Source of the DNA: Fusicatenibacter sp.
Lineage (GTDB): Bacteria > Bacillota > Clostridia > Lachnospirales > Lachnospiraceae
Assembly: GCA_017887445.1 (NCBI GenBank)
Contig: JAGHIA010000033.1
Coordinates: forward strand, 1-47,844
DNA: 47,844 bases
Reading direction: 5' to 3'
Shown here in pieces: positions 40,704-47,844 of the stretch (positions within the stretch are counted from its first letter, which is position 1; each line of letters starts with the position of its first letter). The translations under genes were made by a program, and so were the position numbers. The notes under the pieces were generated by a model. The model saw nothing but the letters and a program-made list of their open reading frames with translations. It was not told the DNA's origin and did no database searches.

Positions 40704-43700
40704 TTATGTATCACTGTCAGTCCTGTATGATATGTCACAGATGTTCGGTGAAAAGGCAAATGCGGCAATTCCTGCGCACCCCTTCAGCCGGATGCGGATC
40801 TCTGTGCGCTGCCCCACAGGAAAGTTTTCCACACATGCCGTGTTCAGGGAAAATTCTTTCCACACAGGTTTTCCACCGTTTTCACACTCCGTGCGCAAAA
40901 GTACGCGCTCTCCGCCTCCGGGCACGCCCAGCAAAACCTCCAGCTGTCCGGCGCCTTCTCCTTGCAGAAGTACATGAATACATTCAGGCGCGGCGGCAAA
41001 GACCATATCCCGGTAGATCATTTCTCCGTCCGGAAGCGTCTTCTCCAGCTGTCTGTTCCTCTCCGGATGGCCGTACCGGCAGCCTGCGCTTTTGGAGTAG
41101 ACTGCGCACTGAGCGTCATGCCCCTGGTACAGCAGAACATTTCTGCAGTCATCGTAATGATCCGCCCGTATGGTGCGTTCCGCGTTCCGCGGCGGAATCT
41201 CTGTTCCGGAGATCTCAACCGTCTGCTCCAGACGGATATCCTCCGAGGATGCGCCTGCCATCACAGTATAGCTTCCCGTCTCCAGCACCATCTGTTCTGT
41301 GACAACATCATAATACCGCAGGCTGTCAAGAGGGATCTCAAAAATCACCGGCCGGCGTTCTCCTGGCCGCAGGTCCTTCAGACGTTCAAAGGCCCGCAGC
41401 TGTTTTCGCGGACGGGCGGCACGGGAGCCGTTCTGCCTTACATAAATCTGTACCACCTCGTCAGAAACCACCGCGCCGGTGTTTTCAACAGTAAACGACA
41501 CAAACAGTGACCGCCGGCCGGCGTCATTGAGATTGTCTCCGCCAGAGGTCATATGGAGCTTCAGATCACTGTACGCAAAGGATGTATAGCTCAGTCCGCA
41601 GCCAAACGGGTACAGCGTCTCTCCCTCAAAATACTGATAGGTGCGCTTTCCACGGATAATATCGTAATCCTCCATGGGCGGCAGGTCCTCTGTACTTCTG
41701 TACCAGGTCATCGGAAGTCTTCCGGCAAACGACACCTTCCCAAACAGCAGATCCGCCAGACCATTCCCCAGCTCCTGGCTGCCGGACGCGCACTGTACGA
41801 TAGCCGGAAGCTCTCTCTGTTCCCGCACAATCGCGTACGGATAATTCGCGATCAGCAGCAGAACGAAACCCGGATTCCTTTCTTTCAGAGCAAACAGCTG
41901 TCTTTCCTGTGCCTCTGGCAGCGCAAGGGTTTCCCTGTCGATCTCCTCTTTGCTGTTGATCACCGGGTTTCCGCCCGCCGCGTAGATCACCACATCGGCC
42001 CATTCCGCAAGTTCCATGGCCTCAGCCGTCCCGCTGGAAACCTGCTCCAGCCAGAACTTCTCCGGTTTCTTTCCCGGACCGCCGCAGTCCTGCCGGGACA
42101 TTTCTCCTCCTGGCCCGTCCTCTTTTTGTTCCGGCCGGCAGCTTAACTGTCCGCCGTCCAGCTCCAGCAGTCTTCCGTTCCAGCTTTCCATAAATACCGG
42201 AGCGCCGCTCTGGGGTTCAACAGCATATGTCAGGACCGCCGCGCTTTCGCCTGGCGCCGCGGAAGGCCTTCGAAAATGAAACGCTTCCCGGATAAACCAT
42301 CCGAACACTTCCTTGCTGGACACCGTCACACGCATGTCCTCCCCGGTGACCAGATATCTTCCGACGCCTTCTCCAAAAAGCAAGAACTGGCCGCAGCCCC
42401 AATCCTCCAGCCGGAAAATCTCCGCGTTCTCCCGGCTGCCGGTTTTCAGCGTTCCGTCTTGCTGCGCGCAAAGATAGCCGTCCTCCGTGCGGATCCGGAT
42501 TCTGTCATATCCGTCGAGACTTCGTACCTCCCCGGCCATACCGGACCGGCGGATGCCCTCCGCAACCGTAACGGCATACGGCGGGATCCCGCTGTACCAG
42601 TCTTTATACCACGCGTCCGCCCAGGGACCGATAACCGCCACCTTGCGCCCTTTTTTCAGTGGCAGCAGCGGCTCTTCCAATTCCTTCACAGCCTCATTTT
42701 CCAGCTGCCGCACTCCAGATCCCTTCACAGTCTCGTTTTCCAGCTGCTGCGCTCCAGATCCCTTCACAGCCTCGTTTTTAAGCAGCACTGCCGATTCCCG
42801 CACTGCCTGTCTCGCCAGGCGTCCATGCATGGGACTGTTCAGCCGTTCCTCCGGAATCTCCCCATAAGGGTTTTCCCCCTGCCCGTCATACAGTCCCAGC
42901 CGGATTCTTGTGCGAAACGAATTGCGCACCGACCGGTTGATATCGTCCCAGGTGATCAGTCCCCGCTCTAAAGCCTCCCGTACCGCCTGCTCCACTGCCT
43001 CTTTGTCATCCGTAAAACAATCGACACCAGCCTTCAGGCCATACGCCACCGTCTCCGCGTGAGAGGAAAAGAAACCGTGATCCGTAACTGTCTGCTGCAT
43101 ATCACCGCCATCGCAGACCACATGTCCCGGCAGACCCCAGGTATCTTTCAGCAGCTCCTGTACCTCCGGATTTACGATCGCAGGCACACCGTTGATCTCA
43201 TTGTAGGAGGTCATCACAGCCTCCGCCCCGGCCTCCACCGCTATACGGAACGGCTCCAGATAATACTCCCTTTTGTTCCGCGGGTCCAAAGAGGATGAGG
43301 TGCGTATCCGGTCCTTCTCCTGATTATTGGCATAAAAATGTTTCAGGGTGGCCCCGCAGCGAAGGTAAAACGGATCGTCCCCGCGCATTCCCCGGATATA
43401 GCCTCCGGCCATCTCCCCGGTCAGCAGCGGGTCCTCCCCGTATGCCTCCTCGGTCCGTCCCCATCTTGGATCCCTCTCCATGTCGATGGTAGGCGCCCAG
43501 CGGCACAGGCCGCCGCCCCCTTCGTTCTGATAGATCACCCGCGCCTCCTCGCCTACCGCGGTTCCAATCTCCTTCATCAGCGCCCGGTCCCAGGCCGCGC
43601 TCATCCCCACCGGCTGAGGAAAGGATGTGGACGGCTGCGGTTCTCCCCGGTTAAAGGCCTGGTCATGGCGGGCCTCAATCCCATGGGCCGCCTCCCCGCC

Positions 43701-43883
43701 GAGAAAGAAGCTCCGGATCCCCAGACGGGGAATATCCGGACAGCCGGTGGTCATACACGCGATTTTCTCCTCCTCCGTCATCGCTTCCAGCAAAGCGTCC
43801 AGCCGTTCCTCCAGGGAAAGGCTGCTGTCCCACAGCGGAGTGTTCAAATATTCCTTCTCACAGACTTTTTTCTTCTCCTGCAT
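40704..43883 (-). CDS. GH3 beta-glycosidase with inserted beta-trefoil-like module
   Basis: 1059 aa, longer than the typical 700-850. ATG 43883 has AGGAGGG 8 bases upstream; the frame extends 11 codons further. No signal peptide. The N-terminal barrel carries Asp258 in HVVCDGGDMQQTV as nucleophile, with CRWAPTIDMERDPRWGRTEE and LKHFYANNQE conserved. Residues 370-405 contain a 13-residue tandem repeat (NEAVKGSGAQQLE-type). About 458-615 is an insert in the C-terminal domain that resembles a fascin-like trefoil (IRTEDGYLCAQQDGTLKTGS, VGRYLVTGEDMRV). A fibronectin-like domain lies near 800-900, and the last 140 residues look like another beta module. Likely a beta-xylosidase or glucosidase; the substrate is unsure. 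Confidence 0.9.
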   Translation of the reverse strand: MQEKKKVCEKEYLNTPLWDSSLSLEERLDALLEAMTEEEKIACMTTGCPDIPRLGIRSFFLGGEAAHGIEARHDQAFNRGEPQPSTSFPQPVGMSAAWDRALMKEIGTAVGEEARVIYQNEGGGGLCRWAPTIDMERDPRWGRTEEAYGEDPLLTGEMAGGYIRGMRGDDPFYLRCGATLKHFYANNQEKDRIRTSSSLDPRNKREYYLEPFRIAVEAGAEAVMTSYNEINGVPAIVNPEVQELLKDTWGLPGHVVCDGGDMQQTVTDHGFFSSHAETVAYGLKAGVDCFTDDKEAVEQAVREALERGLITWDDINRSVRNSFRTRIRLGLYDGQGENPYGEIPEERLNSPMHGRLARQAVRESAVLLKNEAVKGSGAQQLENETVKGSGVRQLENEAVKELEEPLLPLKKGRKVAVIGPWADAWYKDWYSGIPPYAVTVAEGIRRSGMAGEVRSLDGYDRIRIRTEDGYLCAQQDGTLKTGSRENAEIFRLEDWGCGQFLLFGEGVGRYLVTGEDMRVTVSSKEVFGWFIREAFHFRRPSAAPGESAAVLTYAVEPQSGAPVFMESWNGRLLELDGGQLSCRPEQKEDGPGGEMSRQDCGGPGKKPEKFWLEQVSSGTAEAMELAEWADVVIYAAGGNPVINSKEEIDRETLALPEAQERQLFALKERNPGFVLLLIANYPYAIVREQRELPAIVQCASGSQELGNGLADLLFGKVSFAGRLPMTWYRSTEDLPPMEDYDIIRGKRTYQYFEGETLYPFGCGLSYTSFAYSDLKLHMTSGGDNLNDAGRRSLFVSFTVENTGAVVSDEVVQIYVRQNGSRAARPRKQLRAFERLKDLRPGERRPVIFEIPLDSLRYYDVVTEQMVLETGSYTVMAGASSEDIRLEQTVEISGTEIPPRNAERTIRADHYDDCRNVLLYQGHDAQCAVYSKSAGCRYGHPERNRQLEKTLPDGEMIYRDMVFAAAPECIHVLLQGEGAGQLEVLLGVPGGGERVLLRTECENGGKPVWKEFSLNTACVENFPVGQRTEIRIRLKGCAGIAAFAFSPNICDISYRTDSDT
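42679..42790 (-). repeat. 39-bp coding tandem repeat in the GH3 gene
   Basis: CCCTTCACAGYCTCGTTTTC-type units occur about 2.5 times with a 39-bp period, encoding the NE(A/T)VKGSG linker repeat between GH3 domains. Confidence 0.65.
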
Positions 43884-43914
43884 ATTTTTAATCCCTCCTG
43901 ACATCAGAAATATC

Positions 43915-44045
43915 ACGATTCAGCCAGCCAAATAGCGGCGGCACCCGTCCATGGAACATCGCTTCGCAATCAACCGGCTGCCTGCAGGCGCTGCCTTTTC
44001 ATACGGTCTGAGCAGTAAATGCGCAGACCCCGGCCGAATCGTTAT
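43915..44045. mobile_element. GTAAC-family element (type II) with near-perfect duplication
   Basis: The ends ACGATTCAGC and GCCGAATCGTTAT enclose a type II interior with GGTCTGAGCAGTAAATGCGC and AGACC. GAAATATC (43907-43914) and GCAATATC (44046-44053) flank it, 7/8 alike. It lies in the leader of the GH3 gene. Confidence 0.65.
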
Positions 44046-44075
44046 GCAATATCCCCTGTTCAAATGATAAATTTT

Positions 44076-44104
44076 ATTATATCTGCTGCAGGTTGCATCG
44101 TAAA
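44076..44104 (-). promoter_or_regulatory. Candidate promoter of the GH3 operon
   Basis: On the minus strand TTTACG (44104-44099) and TATAAT (44081-44076) are 17 bp apart. The transcript would start near 44069 and carry the type II element before GH3. Confidence 0.5.
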
Positions 44105-44184
44105 CCAGCAGTATTTCATATCATATACACCAGTTTTTAGAGCATTTCCATCACATTTTTCTGGAGTTTTGGACAGATTTTTAT

Positions 44185-44190
44185 TATAAT
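44185..44190 (+). promoter_or_regulatory. Candidate -10 box of the sensor kinase gene
   Basis: TATAAT at 44185-44190 lies 45 bp before the kinase start. The -35 region (TGGAGT at 17 bp spacing) is poor, so activation by a regulator would be expected. Confidence 0.35.
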
Positions 44191-44234
44191 TAATATCATA
44201 TCACAATCACAACAATTACCAAGGACTTACAACT

Positions 44235-46034
44235 ATGAATTTCAAACGATCACTGGAAAAATTTTTCAGCCAGGCCCGGGTACAGCGCCAGCTTACCGAC
44301 GTGTTTATCCTGGCGCTTCTGATTCCCGTCGCATGTATCGGATTCCTGCTGCTGTACAATTCCCGCAGTACCCTGTACGACCATTATCAGGAACAGGCGG
44401 AATCCGACAGCATCCGGGTACGCTCCATCATGTTTGACCTGACCACCAATTTTTATAATCTCTCCGAGGACATTGTCTCAGACACAGAGCTGCAGCAGCT
44501 TCTGGGCAATTCCTGGGACAATGAGCTGGAAGCGCGTCTCGCCGCGCAGAATTACAACCGGATCACCAAGATCCGGCAGCAGGACACCTCCATTGCTTCC
44601 ATCTCCATTTATACGTTTAACGAACAGATCGCCGGTTACGGAGATTTTAACGCCATTACCGGCGAAATAGCGAAAACCTCCTGGTTCCGGAAAGCCTCCT
44701 CCACCTCGGCCGTGTTCTGGCAGACGCTGCGGCGGGACGACAACTACGGAAACAGCTACTGGGAGCTGAACATGTTCCGGCAGATTACGCTGCCGGCCAG
44801 CCGCAGTTATGCGGTCCTGGTGGTCACAGCCAGCGACAATTATCTGAAAAACCGTATTGAAAACACCACGCTGAAAAATATCGTCACCGTCAATCAGGAT
44901 CCGGTATTTTACAGCACCGGAAAGGCTTTCACCGGTCAGCAGCTCCCCCTGGAGATTGACTACGACCAGTATCTTTACACAGATACCGGCGTTCTCTCCC
45001 TCGACGATGAGGATACCATTGCCTCGGTCAATACCCTGCAGCCTTACCGCTCCGACGACAAGGTTTATATTGTCGCATACAATCCCCAGGCGCTTGGCGA
45101 TATCGCCCATATCCAGAACAACTTCCTGCTGATCCTGGTCTTCGCGATCCTGCTGCCCTGCCTGCTGATCTACCTGTTTATCCGCTATTTCAGCGCGCGG
45201 GTCAACACCCTGCGAAGCGCCATGCACCAGGCTAGCCGGGGGGACTACAACATTATCGACTCCTTCCACGGCAGCGACGAGCTCTCCGAGGCGTTCAAGG
45301 ACCTGCAGACAATGATCCAGGAGATCAAGGCAAAGGAGGCGCTGGTCTACGAAGGAAAAATCCGGGAACAGCAGCTGGAAAACCAGCAGCAGCAGATGGA
45401 ATACAAAATGCTGGCCAGCCAGATCAACCCGCATTTTCTTTACAACACCCTGGAGACGATCCGCATGAAAGCCTTCGCCGCCGGCAACCGGGAGGTGGCC
45501 ACGGCCATCAAGCTTCTGGGAAAATCCCTGCGCTATGTGCTGGACAACACAGGAACCGTCTCCACCACCCTGGCAAAGGAGATCGACTACCTGCACATTT
45601 ACTTTTCCATCCAGCAGCTGCGCTTCGGCGACCGGATCCTGTACACGGTGGATATCCAGGAGGGACTGGACCTGACCAATTACCAGATCCTTCCCCTGCT
45701 GCTCCAGCCGATTGTCGAGAACGCGGTGTCCCACGGTCTTGCCAACGTGGAATCCGGCGGAAAGATCCTGCTGCGTATTTACGAACAGGACGACACCTGC
45801 CTGCGCATCGATATCTCAGACAACGGCGTGGGAATGACAGACGAGGAACTGATGCTTCTCAGAAAAAACATCTCAGAAAAAGACACCGGCAGAACCCAGA
45901 GCATCGGACTTTATAATATCAACCAGAGACTCTGCCTGTGCTACGGCCCGGAATACGCGCTGACGGTTTCCAGCGCCCAGGGAAGAGGCACGATGGTAAG
46001 TCTTCGCCTTCCGCTGAACAAGCTGATGGAATGA
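44235..46034 (+). CDS. YesM-like sensor histidine kinase
   Basis: 599 aa. ATG 44235 has CAAGGAC upstream, a modest site. Membrane helix 1 (about 22-42) and helix 2 (about 296-318, NNFLLILVFAILLPCLLIYL) bracket a 250-residue extracellular sensing domain of dCache type. A HAMP-like linker follows, then the His_kinase domain with His400 in ASQINPHFLYNTLE, the N box IVENAVSHGL, and DNGVGM. This LytS/YesM class phosphorylates AraC-type response regulators; here the partner is the next gene. Divergence from GH3 suggests control of glycan use. Confidence 0.93.
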   Translation: MNFKRSLEKFFSQARVQRQLTDVFILALLIPVACIGFLLLYNSRSTLYDHYQEQAESDSIRVRSIMFDLTTNFYNLSEDIVSDTELQQLLGNSWDNELEARLAAQNYNRITKIRQQDTSIASISIYTFNEQIAGYGDFNAITGEIAKTSWFRKASSTSAVFWQTLRRDDNYGNSYWELNMFRQITLPASRSYAVLVVTASDNYLKNRIENTTLKNIVTVNQDPVFYSTGKAFTGQQLPLEIDYDQYLYTDTGVLSLDDEDTIASVNTLQPYRSDDKVYIVAYNPQALGDIAHIQNNFLLILVFAILLPCLLIYLFIRYFSARVNTLRSAMHQASRGDYNIIDSFHGSDELSEAFKDLQTMIQEIKAKEALVYEGKIREQQLENQQQQMEYKMLASQINPHFLYNTLETIRMKAFAAGNREVATAIKLLGKSLRYVLDNTGTVSTTLAKEIDYLHIYFSIQQLRFGDRILYTVDIQEGLDLTNYQILPLLLQPIVENAVSHGLANVESGGKILLRIYEQDDTCLRIDISDNGVGMTDEELMLLRKNISEKDTGRTQSIGLYNINQRLCLCYGPEYALTVSSAQGRGTMVSLRLPLNKLME

Positions 46035-46094
46035 CCTGCAAGGCAGAAAAAACATTTTCAATGGCCAGAGGCCTGTATGCACTGCATTTTCAGT

Positions 46095-46237
46095 GTAACA
46101 GTTCAGCCTGCCACTATCCCGCGAGGTGTTTTCGCGCAGAATGCACGAAAACCCGAGGCCTGCAGCGCGAAACTGCATGAAATGCAGTTTCTGTGCATCG
46201 CGAAGCGTGTAATAGTTCAGCACGGCTGAACTGTTAC
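46095..46237. mobile_element. 143-bp full-length GTAAC-family element with perfect 8-bp duplication
   Basis: The ends GTAACAGTTCAGC and GCTGAACTGTTAC are exact 13-bp complements. TTTTCAGT lies directly before (46087-46094) and after (46238-46245). The interior matches the copies at 5350 and 32393. It sits between the kinase and the regulator genes, which otherwise would be about 115 bp apart. Confidence 0.88.
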
Positions 46238-46299
46238 TTTTCAGTAACAGTTCCTCTGTCCAAACTGTTGGAATAACTTTGAAAGGAACGGAACAAATT

Positions 46300-47844
46300 A
46301 TGAAAGTACTGATTGCCGACGATGAAGCGGTTGTACTCGAAGGCCTGAAATATATCATTGACTGGGATGAACTGGGATTTTCCATTTGCAGCCAGGCTTC
46401 CAACGGCGAGGAAACGCTGAACAAGATCCTGAATCTGTGCCCTGACCTGGTGCTTCTGGATATCCGTATGCCGCGCATGACCGGCATTGAGATCATCCGG
46501 ACCGCCCGTGAGAACGGATTTTCCGGACATTTTATCATTTTAAGCGGCTACTCGGATTTCACCTACGCCCAGACAGCCATACGATACGGCGTGGACTTTT
46601 ACCTGACAAAGCCCATCGACGAGGACGAGCTGATCTCTGCCGTCACCTCCGTGAGAAATTCCATCGAATCCGAGCGAAGAGAGAAGGACAATTTCAACCG
46701 TTACCGGGAAAACGCGCTGGACACCATCCTGCGCAACCTGCTGGTGGGGGACGTGTCCGATATTTCTCCTACCACCCAGCGTGATCTGCATCTGTCGGCG
46801 GAGGTCTACCAGGTGATCATTTACGAGCGCTACAACCAGGATTCCTTCCGGACCTTCTGGAATTTTGCCGAGCTTCTGCGGGTCACCAACCAGGATCACA
46901 ACTCCTTTGACCATATCATTCTGGACAAGCGGGAAGTATTTCTCCTGAAAGGCGCTTTTGCCGCGGAGCGGTTCGACGCCCTGCTCCACCACTACGACGT
47001 GAATCCCCAGAAGGGATCGCCGCTGGATTCGTTGTTTCTCACCTACGGCCGCAGGGTTTACCGGCTGGAGGACGTATGTCTGTCCTACCAGGACGCGTCC
47101 ACTTTGCTGTCCCGGCGATTCTTCTGTGAACCGAATCAGCATGTGCTGGGATATCAGGCCCTGCCGGCCCAGGATCTGCCGCTTCTGCCCCAGGAAAGCT
47201 GGAACGAACAGGCCCCGGAATATTCCCGCCGCCTGACCGACTACATACAGACCCAGAACCGCACGCGCATCGCCGAGACCCTGCGGGAGCTGGAATCGGA
47301 GCTTTACCGCACAGCCGCGGAGATTTCGGCCATCAAACGGTATCTGATTGATATTTACCTGCAGATCAAGCAGAACCTGACCCACAGCTACAGCAATATG
47401 GACATCCCGTTCAGCTCCAACGCGGAGATCATCGGCTTCATCGAAAAACAGTATTATCTGTATGAGATCCTGCAGTTTTTCTCGGAGCATTTTGAGATGT
47501 GCATGAACGCCATCGGAAGTCCTACCAGCAAGACGATCATCGAGGACATCCTCTATTATATCGACCACAATTACCGGGAAAACCTGAAGCTGGAGACGAT
47601 CGCTCCGCTGTTCGGCTACAACAGCTCCTACCTGGGAAAGATCTTTACCCGCGAGGTGGGCGAAACCTTCAACTCCTATCTGGACCGCATCCGTATCCGC
47701 TACTCCCAGGAGCTGCTTTCGGACCGGGCGCTGAAGGTGTACGAGGTGGCGGAAAAGGTCGGGTATAAGAATGTGGATTATTTTCATAAGAAATTTAAAA
47801 AGCTGGTGGGGGAGAGTCCGGCGGAGTATCGGAAGAAGCTGTGA
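46300..47844 (+). CDS. YesN-like AraC-type response regulator
   Basis: 514 aa. ATG 46300 is chosen; GAAAGGAACGG lies upstream and the longer frame begins inside the spacer. Residues 1-120 are a receiver with Asp54 in DLVLLDIRMPRMTG and Lys in FYLTKPIDED. A middle region of about 270 residues is of the kind found in YesN proteins. The last 100 residues are an AraC two-helix-turn-helix domain (LKLETIAPLFGYNSSYLGKI, then VYEVAEKVGYKNVDYFHKKF). It should be phosphorylated by the kinase just upstream and activate sugar-use genes. It ends at the final base of the window. Confidence 0.95.
   Translation: MKVLIADDEAVVLEGLKYIIDWDELGFSICSQASNGEETLNKILNLCPDLVLLDIRMPRMTGIEIIRTARENGFSGHFIILSGYSDFTYAQTAIRYGVDFYLTKPIDEDELISAVTSVRNSIESERREKDNFNRYRENALDTILRNLLVGDVSDISPTTQRDLHLSAEVYQVIIYERYNQDSFRTFWNFAELLRVTNQDHNSFDHIILDKREVFLLKGAFAAERFDALLHHYDVNPQKGSPLDSLFLTYGRRVYRLEDVCLSYQDASTLLSRRFFCEPNQHVLGYQALPAQDLPLLPQESWNEQAPEYSRRLTDYIQTQNRTRIAETLRELESELYRTAAEISAIKRYLIDIYLQIKQNLTHSYSNMDIPFSSNAEIIGFIEKQYYLYEILQFFSEHFEMCMNAIGSPTSKTIIEDILYYIDHNYRENLKLETIAPLFGYNSSYLGKIFTREVGETFNSYLDRIRIRYSQELLSDRALKVYEVAEKVGYKNVDYFHKKFKKLVGESPAEYRKKL

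Overview
The window looks like chromosomal DNA of a Gram-positive gut anaerobe of the Lachnospiraceae type (Clostridia). The signs are moderately high GC, strong AGGAGG ribosome sites, a bacterial V-type ATPase operon, CUT1 sugar importers without their own ATPase, YesM/YesN-type two-component regulators, lipoprotein glycosidases and FabV. The assignment rests on gene families and style, not on a database match.

Layout. Bases 1-920 hold the wreck of two convergent toxin genes (abiEii and relE) joined by a deletion, with an intact AbrB-type antitoxin. trmB (924-1601) is divergent from a complete nine-gene V-type ATPase operon (2025-10903: G/H-like, C, I, K, F, E, A, B, D). From 11089 to 29719 lies an arabinan/oligosaccharide locus: an intracellular GH51 arabinofuranosidase and a GH43 exo-enzyme, then a very long minus-strand operon (27404 to 14438) with two solute-binding proteins, four CUT1 permeases, an NHL-propeller/Yip1 membrane protein and a DUF5696 secreted protein, and divergently a lipoprotein GH43 endo-arabinanase. 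Next come a 42-bp tandem repeat block, fabV, a RelB/ParE-type toxin-antitoxin pair, a lipoprotein transglutaminase, a small atypical type IV pilus-like operon (34142-38524, F protein to PilT), a PF06541-like membrane protein, and a GH3/serine hydrolase pair facing a YesM-like sensor kinase and YesN-like regulator that run to the window end.

How it works together. The endo-arabinanase would cut arabinan at the cell surface, the importers take up oligosaccharides (energised by an ATPase encoded elsewhere), and GH43/GH51, perhaps with GH3, finish hydrolysis in the cytosol. The two-component pair is a candidate regulator of GH3 and possibly of the importers.

The most notable non-coding content is a family of intergenic palindromes, 28 to 144 bp, bounded by GTAAC...GTTAC. 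Seven copies are flanked by perfect 8-bp direct repeats and three more by near-perfect or decayed ones. This fits tiny non-autonomous elements moved by an IS66-type transposase (GTAA ends, 8-bp duplications). A second hairpin repeat family has GAGCGTGTTTGA tips. The strongest candidate for an undescribed protein system is the eight-gene double-importer operon built around the NHL-Yip1 and DUF5696 proteins.
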